DNA of 64,000 nucleotides, taken from NCBI RefSeq assembly GCF_017874595.1, contig NZ_JAGILA010000001.1, positions 186,001 through 250,000 on the forward strand, given 5' to 3'. A program made the position numbers and the translations under genes. The notes under the pieces were generated by a model that was not told where the DNA came from, made no database searches, and saw nothing but the letters and a program-made list of their open reading frames with translations. The stretch is from Sinorhizobium kostiense. GTDB taxonomy: Bacteria > Pseudomonadota > Alphaproteobacteria > Rhizobiales > Rhizobiaceae. Position 1 is the stretch's first letter, and each line of letters begins with the position of its first letter. Shown piece after piece: positions 43,502-53,617 of this stretch.

Positions 43502-45691
43502 TCAGGCCGCCTTGATCTTCGCCCTCTTGGCGAGATGCGCCACCACATTCTCGATCATCCGCATGCCCGCGTCGCCGCCGAGCGTCATGATCGATTCCGG
43601 ATGGAACTGCACAGCCGCCACCGGCTCTTTCATGTGCTCGATCCCCATGATCGTCCCGTCCTCACTTTCGGCCGTGATCATGAACTCGCGGGGAAGGCTC
43701 GATGGATCGGCGAAGATCGAGTGGTAGCGCCCGACCGTCACCTCGCGACCGAGGCCGGAGAAGACGATGCCCGGCTCCAGAACGCGGATGCGCGACGGCT
43801 TGCCGTGCATCGGAATCGCCAGCTGACGGAGATCTCCGCCATAGGCTTCCGCCAACGCCTGCAGGCCGAGGCAGACGCCGAAGATCGGCAGCTCGCGCGC
43901 CCGCGCCTTCTTGATGGTTGCCTTGCAGTCGAAGTCCTTCGGGCTGCCGGGGCCAGGCGAAAGCACGACGAGATCCGGCTTCACCCGATCGAAAATCTCC
44001 TCGGCAACCGGGGTGCGCACCGTCGTTACCGACGCCCCTGTCTGACGGAAGTAGTTCGCCAGCGTATGGACGAAACTGTCTTCGTGGTCGATGAGGAGGA
44101 TGTTGACGCCGGCGCCGACCGGCGCGACGTCGCGCGCCGCCTTGGCGCTGTTTGCGGATTTCGCGTCGCGAATGGCTGCAAGCATGGCGGATGCCTTCAA
44201 TTCGGTTTCGGCTTCTTCCTCTTCCGGGCTGGAATCGTAGAGCAGCGTTGCGCCCGCCCGCACCTCGGCAATCCCGTCCTTGATTCGGATCGTGCGGAGC
44301 GTCAGGCCCGTATTCATGTCGCCATTGAAGCCAACCATGCCGATGGCGCCGCCATACCAGGCGCGCGGGCTCTTCTCGTGGTTTTCAATGAAGCGCATCG
44401 CCCAGAGCTTCGGCGCGCCGGTGACCGTCACCGCCCAGGCGTGGCTCAAAAAGCCGTCGAAGGCGTCCATATCGTCGCGCAGCCGCCCTTCAATGTGGTC
44501 GACCGTGTGGATCAGCCGCGAATACATCTCGATTTGGCGGCGGCCGATCACCTTCACCGAACCCGGGACGCAGACGCGGCTCTTGTCGTTGCGATCGACG
44601 TCGGAGCACATGGTAAGCTCGGACTCGTCCTTTTTGGAATTCAGGAGTTTCAGGATCTGCTCGCTGTCGGCGATGGGATCGTCGCCGCGCTTGATGGTGC
44701 CGGAGATCGGGCAAGTCTCGATGCGGCGGCCGGAAACGCGCACGAACATTTCCGGCGAGGCGCCGACGAGATATTCCTGATTTCCAAGATTGATGAAGAA
44801 GGAATAGGGCGACGGGTTGATCGCCTTCAGCCGGTTGGAGATCTCAGAAGGCCGGCTTTCGCAGCGCTCGTAGAATTTCTGCCCAGGCACCACTTCGAAG
44901 AGATCGCCCCGGCGGAAGCTCTCCTTCGCCTTGACGACGAGCTCGGCATATTCGCCCGGCCGGTGATCGCCATGCGGCGGGATGCTGTCGACCATGCGGA
45001 ACGGTTCCGGCGCAATCTCCGCCGCCTTACCTTCGGTTGAAAGTCCGTCCTTGGCGAAGTCGTAGCGGTCGATCCAGGCCTTGGCCGAGTAGTGGTCCAC
45101 GACGAGGATTTCGTCCGGCAGGAAGAGCACCATATCGCGCTGGTCTTCCGGGCGCTTCAGCTTGAGATCTATCGCGTCGAACTGGAAGGCAAGATCGTAG
45201 CCGAAGGCGCCGTAGAGGCCGATGCTCGAATCCTCTTCCGAATGGAAGAGGCTTGTCACCGCGCGCAGGACCGTGAAGACGGTCGGCATCTTCGAGCGCT
45301 CTTCCTCCGTGAAGACGCGGTCGGGCTCGTTGATGGTGAGGTCGAGACGGCGGGCGGTAAGCGGGCCGAGCGTGATATCGGCAACGGCTTTGAGGTGTTG
45401 GGCGATAATTGCGAGCAGCACCTCACCACGTTGGTTATAGGCGTCGATCCAGAGCGAACGTCCGAAAGAGGAGATGGCAAGAGGCGGATCGACGACGGCG
45501 GTGTCCCAGCGTGTATAGCGGCCCGGATATTCGTAGTTCGACGAGAAGACCGCGCCGCGGCGCTCGTCAAGCCTTGCGACATAGCCGGCGATCGCGTCCG
45601 AGTAGGATGCTTCACGCCGCCTGCGGGTGACCACAATGCCGCCTTTGGTGGTGTACCTTTCCGCGCCGTCTTCCAGAATTACCGTTGCCAT
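43502..45691 (-). CDS. trpE(G): Anthranilate synthase, fused TrpE-TrpG
   Basis: A 729-residue fusion of both anthranilate synthase subunits, converting chorismate and glutamine to anthranilate. The TrpE part has the chorismate site [55 protein letters not shown] and [20 protein letters not shown]. After a linker near residue 515, TrpG has [30 protein letters not shown], the nucleophile Cys in [16 protein letters not shown] and the His-Glu pair in [13 protein letters not shown]. This one-chain form is characteristic of Sinorhizobium and related rhizobia. ATG 45691 gives the known length; ATG 45772 would reach into the attenuator. A Trp leader peptide lies upstream. Confidence 0.95.
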   Translation of the reverse strand: MATVILEDGAERYTTKGGIVVTRRRREASYSDAIAGYVARLDERRGAVFSSNYEYPGRYTRWDTAVVDPPLAISSFGRSLWIDAYNQRGEVLLAIIAQHLKAVADITLGPLTARRLDLTINEPDRVFTEEERSKMPTVFTVLRAVTSLFHSEEDSSIGLYGAFGYDLAFQFDAIDLKLKRPEDQRDMVLFLPDEILVVDHYSAKAWIDRYDFAKDGLSTEGKAAEIAPEPFRMVDSIPPHGDHRPGEYAELVVKAKESFRRGDLFEVVPGQKFYERCESRPSEISNRLKAINPSPYSFFINLGNQEYLVGASPEMFVRVSGRRIETCPISGTIKRGDDPIADSEQILKLLNSKKDESELTMCSDVDRNDKSRVCVPGSVKVIGRRQIEMYSRLIHTVDHIEGRLRDDMDAFDGFLSHAWAVTVTGAPKLWAMRFIENHEKSPRAWYGGAIGMVGFNGDMNTGLTLRTIRIKDGIAEVRAGATLLYDSSPEEEEAETELKASAMLAAIRDAKSANSAKAARDVAPVGAGVNILLIDHEDSFVHTLANYFRQTGASVTTVRTPVAEEIFDRVKPDLVVLSPGPGSPKDFDCKATIKKARARELPIFGVCLGLQALAEAYGGDLRQLAIPMHGKPSRIRVLEPGIVFSGLGREVTVGRYHSIFADPSSLPREFMITAESEDGTIMGIEHMKEPVAAVQFHPESIMTLGGDAGMRMIENVVAHLAKRAKIKAA

Positions 45692-45736
45692 TCGTCTCGC
45701 TCCGTCAAAGCCCGGTCTTTCCACGCGGCCCGAATA

Positions 45737-45770
45737 CGAAAAAGCCGCCTCGAAATCTCCGGGCGGCTCC
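45737..45770 (-). terminator. trp attenuator terminator
   Basis: A GAGCCGCC/GGCGGC stem on the minus strand is followed by TTTTT, 35 bases after the end of the trp leader peptide and 46 bases before trpE(G). It is a classic intrinsic terminator in the position of a transcription attenuator. Alternative pairing with leader sequence upstream would allow readthrough when ribosomes stall at the Trp codons. Confidence 0.82.
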
Positions 45771-45804
45771 ATGTCTCAATCACGCATGACTGGTCAAGGC
45801 CGCC

Positions 45805-45849
45805 TTAGCGGGCCCACCACCAGACCGAAATGTTGCGTGCGTTTGCCAT
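45805..45849 (-). CDS. trpL: trp operon leader peptide TrpL
   Basis: A 14-codon frame, MANARNISVWWWAR, with three consecutive TGG codons near its end, 113 bases upstream of trpE(G) and followed by the attenuator terminator. The S. meliloti peptide is nearly identical as I recall, and there it also functions as a trans-acting regulatory peptide/sRNA leader. Stalling at the Trp codons under tryptophan shortage should favour antitermination. Confidence 0.9.
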   Translation of the reverse strand: MANARNISVWWWAR

Positions 45850-45926
45850 GGGCAAAAGTGTTAGCCTGCCTTGCGATGGCGCGCAAGCGGGAAAGTCGCA
45901 TGTTACTGTCGCGGTATGATCACACA

Positions 45927-45954
45927 TAGGGGCGGTTCTTTCGAACCGCTCCTA
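45927..45954 (-). terminator. Hairpin downstream of the heme receptor gene
   Basis: A near-perfect stem (TAGGAGCGGTTC and GAACCGCCCCTA around a GAAA loop) starts 22 bases after the stop of the receptor gene. A short T-rich run is missing, so termination efficiency is uncertain; the stem is long enough to protect or end the receptor mRNA just before the trp promoter. Confidence 0.5.
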
Positions 45955-45975
45955 TCGGACTCCCAAGGACGAGGA

Positions 45976-48096
45976 TCAGAACTTCGCCTTTGCCGTGACG
46001 AGGAAAGTCCGGCCGCGACCGGTGTCGACCGTGTTGCCGGCGATCGTGCTCGAGGCCGGCGTGTAGGCCTTGTCGAACAGGTTCGTCACGCTTCCCGTCA
46101 GCTCGAGACCATTTTCGAACTTGTAGTTCGCGAAGAGGTCGACCAGTCCATAACCATTGACGAACGCCGACGCTGGCGGCGAGACATTCACGTCACCGAT
46201 GAAGGCTGCCGAAACCGCGTAGAAACGTGTCCCCACGGTCAGGCGCTGGTCCTCAAGGAAGCGCCCGCCGACAGTGGCGCTGAAGATATCGTCCGGCAAG
46301 AAGCTCTGGACCCCGAAGCCATTGATCTGCGATGGGAGTTCGCTGTCCGTATGAGTGTAGGCGAGATTGCCGAAGACGTAACCGGCGTCATAGGCGGCCT
46401 GCAGTTCGAAGCCCTGAACCGTGGATGTCCCGGGATTGTTGACGAAGAATATTCGTGGCCCGAATATGCTCATCTGCATCGCGCCGGTGATGTAGTTGTC
46501 TACTCGGGTATGGAAGTAATTGGCTTTCAGACGGAAGCTGTCGCCGGCATCGAGAATACCATCGAGGTTGAGGTTGGCGCCGACCTCCCAGCCTCTCGAA
46601 ATTTCCGGATCGAGGAACGGATTGGGAAAGAAGCTTTGCGGAATCGCTCCCGGATGCGTGCCACCCACGAAGGTTTCATTGATTGTCGGCGAACGCGACG
46701 ACTCGGCATAGGTCAGGTAAGGTTGCAGCCATTCGGTGGCGTTGATGGCGAGCGTGATGCTGGGGTTAAGGCGGCCATCCGAGCGATCGACGTTATAGGT
46801 GCCCGCGGGCAGCCCGAGCGGATTGCCCGCAACGACCGAGCCGGAGCCGTCGAGCGTGAAGCGGTCATAACGCAATCCAGCGGTCAGATCGACGATGCCG
46901 TAGGTGAAAGTGGTGGTCTTGAAGATACCAGCCGTCGAATTCTTGCCACTGCCGTTGACGCCGCCGCTCGGCTGCGCTGCGCTGTTGATGACATCGTAGT
47001 CGTCCTGGAAATATTCGACGCCGTAGCTGGAGCGGACGGCGACCTCCCCGAGATCGAAGACAGACGTGTTCGAAACGTCGAAACCGGTGCCGGTATCGGT
47101 GATACGGCGCCCCTGCGCGGCTCCGGCACCGCTGATATTGCCGTCATATTTCATCCTGACGCGGTTGTAATAGGCGTTCGCGCGGAAATCGATGAGATCA
47201 TTGTCCGGCGTGTAGGCATAGTTTGCGCCGATCGTTTGGTTCGTCACGTTCTGGAAATAGGAGTTCGCGAAGAAATCATTGTCGTAGGACATTGCGCTGA
47301 ACTTGAACGAATGGTCCTTGTCCGGCGTGATCTCAGCCTTCAGCAGGCCGGAAAGCAAATCCTCTTCAGTGAAGGGCACTTCGATGCCGTCGCCGTTGTC
47401 GTAATTGCCCGGGTCGCTCTTGCTGATGCCGCCGAGCACTGAGACGGCGTCGTTGAAGCGATAGGCTCCCAACAGCGATTCCGACAAGCCGGTACCGTTG
47501 CTGCCGTAGGTGATCGCCGCCTGCCCCCCATAGTTCTTGCCATCCTGGATCAGGTCCTCGACATCGTAGGTCCTGAAATTGACTGAGCCAGCCAGCGCAC
47601 CACCACCCACACCGGTGACCGCACCGCGCGTGAGATCGATCTCGGACAGAAAGGCGGGATCGATATAGGCGAAGCCCTGGGCCTCGTGCCCGGTGAAGCG
47701 GAAATTCTGACGGACGCCGTCGATCATCATGTTCACGCGGCCGGATCCTTCAAATCCGCGAACATTGACCGCAACGCCGGGGTTCTGCGGATTATTCGCC
47801 GTCGACGTGCCGGGAACACCCCGCAGCAAATCGTCGGTTTCCTGGCCGGCCTGCAGATTGATTTCGTCCATGCTCACGACGCTCGACGGCCCGGGCTTGG
47901 CATAGGGATCCGCATCGCGCCCACCCTTGATCACGATCGTCGAGAGATAGGTCTCCCCTTCCTTTGCGGCAACCGTCGTTTCGGTCTCCGCTGGCTGGGA
48001 TGCCGTCGCATTCTGAGCGAAGCCCTTGGATGTTGCGGAAAGTGCAATTGTCGCGCTGCATGCGAGAAGAGCCAGGCGATAGTGCCGGTTGAGCAT
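45976..48096 (-). CDS. shmR: TonB-dependent outer-membrane heme receptor (ShmR-like)
   Basis: A 706-residue TonB-dependent receptor from ATG 48096, which follows AAGGA and gives a proper signal peptide (LALLACSATIALSATSKGFA, cut after AQ). The plug domain has VVSMDEINLQAGQETDDLLR, VNVRGFEGSGRVNMMIDGVR and AVTGVGGGALAGSVNFRTYD. The barrel contains the heme-receptor type block YLTYAESSRSPTINETFVGG with a His in GGTHPG and a PNPFLDPE segment, comparable to the FRAP/NPNL region of heme receptors, and ends in Phe. It imports heme iron. In S. meliloti the hemin receptor lies next to trpE(G) as here. Iron control is likely; no regulator box could be fixed. Confidence 0.85.
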   Translation of the reverse strand: MLNRHYRLALLACSATIALSATSKGFAQNATASQPAETETTVAAKEGETYLSTIVIKGGRDADPYAKPGPSSVVSMDEINLQAGQETDDLLRGVPGTSTANNPQNPGVAVNVRGFEGSGRVNMMIDGVRQNFRFTGHEAQGFAYIDPAFLSEIDLTRGAVTGVGGGALAGSVNFRTYDVEDLIQDGKNYGGQAAITYGSNGTGLSESLLGAYRFNDAVSVLGGISKSDPGNYDNGDGIEVPFTEEDLLSGLLKAEITPDKDHSFKFSAMSYDNDFFANSYFQNVTNQTIGANYAYTPDNDLIDFRANAYYNRVRMKYDGNISGAGAAQGRRITDTGTGFDVSNTSVFDLGEVAVRSSYGVEYFQDDYDVINSAAQPSGGVNGSGKNSTAGIFKTTTFTYGIVDLTAGLRYDRFTLDGSGSVVAGNPLGLPAGTYNVDRSDGRLNPSITLAINATEWLQPYLTYAESSRSPTINETFVGGTHPGAIPQSFFPNPFLDPEISRGWEVGANLNLDGILDAGDSFRLKANYFHTRVDNYITGAMQMSIFGPRIFFVNNPGTSTVQGFELQAAYDAGYVFGNLAYTHTDSELPSQINGFGVQSFLPDDIFSATVGGRFLEDQRLTVGTRFYAVSAAFIGDVNVSPPASAFVNGYGLVDLFANYKFENGLELTGSVTNLFDKAYTPASSTIAGNTVDTGRGRTFLVTAKAKF

Positions 48097-48369
48097 GGAC
48101 CAGTCCTTTTGAAGATGTGGCCGGGCTTGCTGTTGAGCGGCGAACTCAAGGGCTGGCTGGGCATGTCGGATCGGGCGCGACGGTCGCGTCATCGCCTTGT
48201 TTAGGCCACATAAAAAACATGAGTATTGTCAATATATAATTGAGGGCCCTTAACGGGCACCAGTTTTGCACACGGGCTACTCGCGTCTCCTCAGTTTCAG
48301 CACATTTTGAATGAGGATTGCTCCCGAAAGCTGGCGGATTCTGCCGCGAAGCAACGAAGAGGCCCCCGC

Positions 48370-49191
48370 ATGCGCCATGCCGCCGGAGTGTTTTTCTGCG
48401 CTTTGATCGCGTCCGGAGCGAGCCTGCCGAGGATTGGTCCCGTGCCGGCAGAGAAGCCTGTGACCCGTGGCGAGCAGCCGGTGCCGGCGCCGAAACCGGC
48501 GGCACCGGGGGAGAATGGCGACGACGCAACCAGGCAAGCCGATGGCAGGGCCAGAGGAGAGCTGCCGCCGGACTGGAAGGACGATGCCGTCGACGCCGTT
48601 CCGGAGCCGGTCCTCGAAATCGAGAAGGAAGACCCGGCGGCCTACGCGTCCTGCCTCGACTCGCTCCGGGCGATCGGCAGCAGTGTCACGGAAGAAGCAC
48701 ACATCGATGACGGCGAGGGCTGCGGCATCGATAAGCCGATTGGCGTGAGGCAAATCCTGCCCGGCGTCTCGCTGGAGCCACAGGGGACGATGCGCTGCGA
48801 AACGGCCCTGGCGCTCGCCCGCTGGACGAAGGAGACCGCGGCTCCGGCCGCGAAGGCCGCCTTCGGGTCCGACGCGGCCATCGCGACCCTCAACCAGGCC
48901 TCCTCCTATGTCTGCCGCCTGAGGAACAATGGGAGCACCGGCAAGATCTCAGAACATGCGCGCGGCAATGCCGTCGACATCGCCTCGTTCACGCTGAAGG
49001 GCGGCAAGACCATCGAAATCCAGCCCCGCGACGAGGACGGTACCTTGACCGGCGCTTTCCAACGCACCGTCACCGCCTCCGCCTGCCTCTATTTCACGAC
49101 CGTGCTCGATCCCGGCAGCGACGCGGCGCATGAGGATCACTTGCATCTCGACGTCATCGAACGAAAGGGCGGCTATCGATATTGTCGCTAG
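48370..49191 (+). CDS. Extensin-like C-terminal domain protein, exported
   Basis: A 273-residue protein with a signal peptide (RHAAGVFFCALIASGASLPR), a Pro-rich acidic linker (res 25-90) and the Extensin_C domain: CGIDKPIGVRQILPGV, TMRCETALALARWTKE, SEHARGNAVDIASFTLKGGK and AAHEDHLHLDVIERKGGY. The SExxxGxxxD and HxDHxHxD blocks form a metal site of the D-Ala-D-Ala carboxypeptidase-like fold, so a periplasmic murein-peptide function is plausible but unproven. ATG 48370 was chosen over 48307 because it gives the signal peptide its normal start. It overlaps the convergent thioesterase gene by four bases. Confidence 0.82.
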   Translation: MRHAAGVFFCALIASGASLPRIGPVPAEKPVTRGEQPVPAPKPAAPGENGDDATRQADGRARGELPPDWKDDAVDAVPEPVLEIEKEDPAAYASCLDSLRAIGSSVTEEAHIDDGEGCGIDKPIGVRQILPGVSLEPQGTMRCETALALARWTKETAAPAAKAAFGSDAAIATLNQASSYVCRLRNNGSTGKISEHARGNAVDIASFTLKGGKTIEIQPRDEDGTLTGAFQRTVTASACLYFTTVLDPGSDAAHEDHLHLDVIERKGGYRYCR

Positions 49192-49637
49192 CGCCCCGTT
49201 CCGAGCGCGACGAACTCGCCCGAAAAGAGGCCCGCTACCTCCTCCTTGCCGAGGAGTTCGGCCGTCACCGCCAGTCGCGCCCGGCCGTGCCGCTCGAGCA
49301 GGCGGATGAAGCGAGACCATTGATCGTCGTCTTCAAGGCACGAGCGTGCCGAAAAGGAACTCGCGATCGGCTTCAGATAATCCATGCGGTTGCTCTGGAT
49401 CACCAGGCGGCTCGCGATGCCGCTCATGCGCAACCGCACATGCAGGAGCGACCATGCGGCGAGAATAGAGAGTGCCGAGGCGCTGCCGCCGAAAACCGTT
49501 TCGCGGTGATTGATGTTGGGCGCGAGCGGCGCCGAAAGAAGGACACGGTTCCAGTCCGCGGCCGCAACCTCGACCTGCATGGCGGCGGAAAGCGGGATAT
49601 GTGCGTGCAGGTAGGCCTGCAATTCAGAAGGGGACAT
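49188..49637 (-). CDS. YiiD_C-type thioesterase-fold protein
   Basis: A 149-residue protein of the YiiD C-terminal hot-dog thioesterase family. Typical segments are LQAYLHAHIPLSAAMQVEVA, APLAPNINHRETVFGGSASA (the N-H-x-x-T-V-F-G-G motif) and WSLLHVRLRMSGIASRLVIQ. Substrates of the family are undefined. ATG 49637 has GGGGACATC nearby. It converges with the extensin-like gene. Confidence 0.8.
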   Translation of the reverse strand: MSPSELQAYLHAHIPLSAAMQVEVAAADWNRVLLSAPLAPNINHRETVFGGSASALSILAAWSLLHVRLRMSGIASRLVIQSNRMDYLKPIASSFSARSCLEDDDQWSRFIRLLERHGRARLAVTAELLGKEEVAGLFSGEFVALGTGR

Positions 49638-49851
49638 CGTGCCTCACTGTAGAGCCAGCCGATAGCTCGGCGAACATCGACCGCGAAGACGTAGCGCCTG
49701 AGCACGAGCAAATCGAGGCTCAGCACGAAGATCACCGGTTGCAGGTTGAAAATGCGGCCCGGCAACCCGAAATCATCAACCGGCAACGCGCCCGAGATGC
49801 CACACGTCTTGAAGCATCGCATTCCCGCCAACCCTCATCGAGGAAGCCTCC

Positions 49852-50361
49852 ATGCCGCTCACCATATACGCACTCTCCGTCCCCGCCTTCACCCGCGGCT
49901 TCACGGCCCTTTACGGGTTGCTCGACAAGGCGGAAGCCTTCGCCTCCGATAGGGGGATGCCGCTCGCCGAGCTTTTCGATGCGCGGCTCGCGCCGGACAT
50001 GCTGCCGCTCTCCGGCCAAATCCAGCGGGCAAGCGACACGTCCAAGAACGCGATTGGCCGACTGTCCGCGCTCGAAGCGCCCCGTCTTCCGGACGACGAG
50101 CAGACTTTCGCCGACCTGCGCGAGAGGATCGCCAAGACAGTCGCATACCTGGAAACGGTGAAGCCCGAAGACCTCGATGGCAGCGAGACCCGCGAGGTTA
50201 CGCTCAATTTCCCCAACCTGAAGGTGACCTTCAGCGGCGAGGCCTATCTCCTGCAGTTCGTGCTGCCCAACTTCTATTTCCACGTGACGACTGCCTACGA
50301 CATCCTGCGCCACAAGGGCGTGCCGATCGGCAAGGCGGATTTCATCGGCGGGCTCGGTTAA
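49852..50361 (+). CDS. DUF1993 protein
   Basis: A 169-residue protein, DUF1993 family, of DinB-like four-helix shape. Characteristic segments are MPLTIYALSVPAFTRGFTAL, FDARLAPDMLPLSGQIQRAS, DEQTFADLRERIAKTVAYLE and FHVTTAYDILRHKGVPIGKA with family His and Asp residues. The function is unknown; relatives are small cytoplasmic proteins that may bind metal. A GAGGAAG site precedes ATG 49852. Confidence 0.85.
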   Translation: MPLTIYALSVPAFTRGFTALYGLLDKAEAFASDRGMPLAELFDARLAPDMLPLSGQIQRASDTSKNAIGRLSALEAPRLPDDEQTFADLRERIAKTVAYLETVKPEDLDGSETREVTLNFPNLKVTFSGEAYLLQFVLPNFYFHVTTAYDILRHKGVPIGKADFIGGLG

Positions 50362-50387
50362 ATCGGCTCGGTTAAGTAGCTCGTGCA

Positions 50388-50540
50388 TTCACCCCCTGGC
50401 CTGACGGCCATCTCCCCCACAAGGGGAAGATCGACCCGCCGCAACGCAATCGCTCCAACTGAAAAGCTTAGCGCACTGGGCGTGCCGGGTAGGGATCTTG
50501 CCCTTGTGGGGCGATGGCCGGCAGGCCAGGAGGGGGTGCT
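50388..50540. repeat. RIME-like palindromic repeat before fhs
   Basis: The arm near 50388-50428 (starting CACCCCCTGGCCTGACGGCC) and that near 50492-50535 are imperfect reverse complements of about 38-40 bases (GGCCTG..GGCC..CCCCACAAGGG shared). The spacer is A+T-neutral and non-coding. It sits between two convergent genes, where such repeats commonly serve as transcript ends. Confidence 0.65.
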
Positions 50541-50573
50541 GGCAGCGCCCCGCCCCAGTCATGCATCTGCAAG

Positions 50574-52253
50574 CTAGAACAACCCCTCGATATACCCCGC
50601 CTCGTTGAGGCGTATCCTCTCCGAGGACGGCACCTTCGGCAGGCCCGGCATCGTCATTATCTCGCCGGTGATGACGACGACAAAGCCGGCACCGGCCGCA
50701 AGCCGGACTTCGCGGATCGGCACCGTATGTCCGCTCGGCGCGCCGCGCAGGTTAGGGTCGGTGGAGAAGGAATATTGGGTCTTGGCCATGCAGATCGGCA
50801 GGTGGCCGTAGCCGTGGTCCTCCCAGGTTCTGAGCTGGTCGCGCACCACCTTGTCGGCAATGACCTCGCTCGCATGATAGATGTCCTTGGCGATCGTCTC
50901 GATCTTCTGGAAGAGCGGCATGTCGTCGGGATAGAGCGGCGAGAATTGCGAATGGCCGGCATTGGCGAGATCGACGACCTTGTACGCGAGCTCCTCGATG
51001 CCGGCCGAACCTTCTGCCCAGTGCTTGCAGAGCACCGCCTCCGAACCGAGCGTTCTGACATAATCCTTGATCGCCTGGACCTCGGCTTCCGTGTCTGTCG
51101 TGAAATGGTTGATCGCAACCAGGGCCGGCACGCCGAATTTCTTGACGTTCTGCACGTGCCGCCCGAGATTGGCGCATCCCCTCCTCAACGCCTCGACATT
51201 TTCCCTGCCGAGATCCTCCCTCTTCACGCCGCCATTCATCTTGATCGCCCTGACTGTCGCGACGATCACCGCGGCATCCGGCTTGAGGCCGGCCTTGCGG
51301 CACTTGATGTCGAAGAACTTCTCCGCCCCGAGATCGGCACCGAAACCGGCTTCCGTCACGACGTAATCCGCCAGCTTCAGCGCTGTCGCCGTCGCCACCA
51401 CCGAGTTGCAGCCATGGGCAATATTGGCAAAGGGTCCGCCATGCACGAAGGCCGGACTGTTCTCGAGCGTCTGCACGAGGTTCGGCTGCATCGCGTCCTT
51501 GAGGAGAACGGCCATCGCCCCGTCGGCTTTTATGTCGCGGGCATAGACCGGGCTCTTGTCGCGCCGGTAGCCGATGATAATGCTGCCGAGGCGCCTTTCG
51601 AGGTCCCTGATATCCGTCGCAAGACAGAGGATCGCCATCACCTCCGAGGCGACCGTGATGTCGAAACCCGTCTCGCGCGGATAGCCATTGGCGACGCCGC
51701 CGAGTGCGCCGACGATCTGGCGCAGTGCCCGGTCATTCATGTCCATCACCCGCCGCCAGGCAATGCGGCGGATATCGATCGCCTGTTCGTTGCCCCAATA
51801 GATGTGATTGTCGATCAGTGCCGCGAGCAGGTTGTGCGCCGAGGTAATGGCGTGGAAATCGCCGGTGAAATGGAGGTTGATATCCTCCATCGGCACGACC
51901 TGGGCATAGCCGCCGCCGGCAGCACCGCCCTTGATGCCAAAGCAGGGCCCGAGCGAGGCTTCACGAATGCAGACGATCGCCTTTTTGCCGATGCGGTTGA
52001 GGCCGTCGCCGAGCCCGACGGTCGTCGTGGTCTTGCCTTCCCCCGCCGGCGTCGGATTGATCGCCGTCACCAGGATCAAGCGGCCGTTCTTCTTTTCCTT
52101 CTGGGCGGCAATGAACTCGGCGCTCACCTTCGCCTTGTCGTGGCCATAGGGAAGCAGGTGCTCGGGCGGAATGCCGAGCGTCGCACCGATCTCCAGGATC
52201 GGCCTCTTCTTCGCGGCGCGCGCGATCTCGATGTCGGATTTGACTTCCCCCAT
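50574..52253 (-). CDS. fhs: Formate-tetrahydrofolate ligase
   Basis: A 559-residue enzyme making 10-formyltetrahydrofolate from formate, THF and ATP in one-carbon metabolism. The P-loop is [20 protein letters not shown], the N-terminus has PHDKAKV-like [17 protein letters not shown], and the active-site blocks include [30 protein letters not shown] [37 protein letters not shown] and [16 protein letters not shown]. The length is the normal 555-560. The leader shows no ZTP-riboswitch pattern. It is a single gene that ends just after a palindromic repeat. Confidence 0.93.
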   Translation of the reverse strand: MGEVKSDIEIARAAKKRPILEIGATLGIPPEHLLPYGHDKAKVSAEFIAAQKEKKNGRLILVTAINPTPAGEGKTTTTVGLGDGLNRIGKKAIVCIREASLGPCFGIKGGAAGGGYAQVVPMEDINLHFTGDFHAITSAHNLLAALIDNHIYWGNEQAIDIRRIAWRRVMDMNDRALRQIVGALGGVANGYPRETGFDITVASEVMAILCLATDIRDLERRLGSIIIGYRRDKSPVYARDIKADGAMAVLLKDAMQPNLVQTLENSPAFVHGGPFANIAHGCNSVVATATALKLADYVVTEAGFGADLGAEKFFDIKCRKAGLKPDAAVIVATVRAIKMNGGVKREDLGRENVEALRRGCANLGRHVQNVKKFGVPALVAINHFTTDTEAEVQAIKDYVRTLGSEAVLCKHWAEGSAGIEELAYKVVDLANAGHSQFSPLYPDDMPLFQKIETIAKDIYHASEVIADKVVRDQLRTWEDHGYGHLPICMAKTQYSFSTDPNLRGAPSGHTVPIREVRLAAGAGFVVVITGEIMTMPGLPKVPSSERIRLNEAGYIEGLF

Positions 52254-52396
52254 GGCTCCCCCCCTTCATTGTTCGGGCGCGGGATGCGGCGCGGAAAACC
52301 GCGCACACATCTCCTCATCCCCGCTCCACCGCGCACCCAGCCTCCTCCGCCGAATTCGCGCTCCGTTTCCTTGTGCTTACGCTGGCACGAAGCCGC

Positions 52397-53614
52397 TCAG
52401 CGGGCAAGGATATCGCGCATTTCCACGAGATTGGACCGGACGCGCAGAATATAGAAGCCCATGGTTGCGAGATGCGTCGGCATGATCCAGCCGTCCTCGC
52501 GGCCATTCGAGATGATCAGCGGCTGGATGCGCAGTGCGGCGCGAAGCTGCTTCAGCGTCTCCGTATAGATCGGCGTCAGCCCGCGCTGCGCGATAACGTT
52601 CTGGAAATCAGCGCCGGCCGCCGAGAGGATGCCGTAATAGCCATAAAGCTGGCCGAAGGCGAACCAGAAGCGATCGTCGGCGCGTGTGTCGAACCAGCCG
52701 CCATTGTGAAATTCGGAGCGCTCGCGAATGATTGCCGAGGTATTGCCGAGGTCATTGGCGATACGGTCGAGGAATTCGACCATGTTGTCCGACCGGCCAT
52801 CGAAGATCGCGTCGCATTTGCCGAGCGAGGCGTTGAATTTCTTGAGATGGCCAATGGCGGTGCGGTAGACGGTCGGCGTCGGGGTCTTCGGGCCGAAGGG
52901 GCTCAGTGCGAAATACCAGGTCTCCTCATCGAACTGGATGTAGCCGCGCGCGCTCTGCAGATCGTTGTTGATGCCGGAGGTGCCACGAACGCGGCCGAGC
53001 GAATCGACCAACTCCACCGCCGTCCGGCGCACGGCCTGGTTGACGCCGCGCTGGAACGATGCCTTGTTGTCGAGCCAGGGGGTGTCGTCCCAGTCAAGCC
53101 CGAAGAGGCCCAGCTTGTAGGCAAGCATCGACGAGACCCAGGCGTTCTGGTTGACATTGAAGTCGATGAGATCGGCCGCGACATCGACGATCGCCGAAGG
53201 CTGGCAAGCGGTCCCGGCGGGCAGCTGCGCCACGGCGAGCGCTTCGGTCGTCGACGTCCCTGCATCCATCGCGGCCTGATTGGCGGGTGTCAACTCCGCC
53301 GACTGCCCCGTGGTCGTAGCCTCCGGTCCGCTTATCGGCGAGCCCGCCGGCGTCTTGCGTCCGGCGAGGCTGTAGCGGTCGACGTAGTCCGGATCGAAAT
53401 TGGTCCAGGATTGCGTCTGCCAGACGAAATAGCCGTAGAAGAGGACGAGCGCGAGCAGGACCAGTGCGATCGGTCCCTGGATGATCCAGCTTCTCCCACG
53501 ATACCAGGTGCCGAGCGCGACGAAAGGCCAGAGAAGCCACGCCACCACCAGCCCGATGCCACGGCCGATCGCCGTGAAAACACGCTGGAAGAACGCAACG
53601 ATCGGATCGAACAT
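52397..53614 (-). CDS. DUF2333-like inner-membrane protein (gene 5 of AAA operon)
   Basis: A 405-residue protein with an N-terminal cytoplasmic/amphipathic part (DPIVAFFQRVFTAIGRGIGL), two hydrophobic segments (VVAWLLWPFVALGTWY and GPIALVLLALVLFYGYFVWQ) and a periplasmic domain from about residue 75. A Thr/Ser/Gly-rich linker (97-130) precedes the conserved region with AWVSSMLAYKLGLFGLDWDD, SARGYIQFDEETWYFALSPF and SGTSGIND-like blocks, ending WIMPTHLATMGFYILRVRSN. The match to DUF2333 is from memory. It is the last of five leftward genes, three bases after the previous stop. It could anchor the complex formed by the others to the envelope. Confidence 0.65.
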   Translation of the reverse strand: MFDPIVAFFQRVFTAIGRGIGLVVAWLLWPFVALGTWYRGRSWIIQGPIALVLLALVLFYGYFVWQTQSWTNFDPDYVDRYSLAGRKTPAGSPISGPEATTTGQSAELTPANQAAMDAGTSTTEALAVAQLPAGTACQPSAIVDVAADLIDFNVNQNAWVSSMLAYKLGLFGLDWDDTPWLDNKASFQRGVNQAVRRTAVELVDSLGRVRGTSGINNDLQSARGYIQFDEETWYFALSPFGPKTPTPTVYRTAIGHLKKFNASLGKCDAIFDGRSDNMVEFLDRIANDLGNTSAIIRERSEFHNGGWFDTRADDRFWFAFGQLYGYYGILSAAGADFQNVIAQRGLTPIYTETLKQLRAALRIQPLIISNGREDGWIMPTHLATMGFYILRVRSNLVEMRDILAR

Positions 53615-53617
53615 CTT

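Noticed and set aside
43373-45040. 555-codon plus-strand frame opposite trpE(G)
   Set aside because: Antisense to a certain gene with conserved motifs throughout.
49424-49831. 135-codon minus-strand frame with a hydrophobic start (PVIFVLSLDLLVL)
   Set aside because: Most of it overlaps the thioesterase gene in another frame; no ribosome binding site and no relatives recognised.
52254-52396. Possible ZTP riboswitch before fhs
   Set aside because: Conserved ZTP aptamer blocks are absent and the leader is too short.
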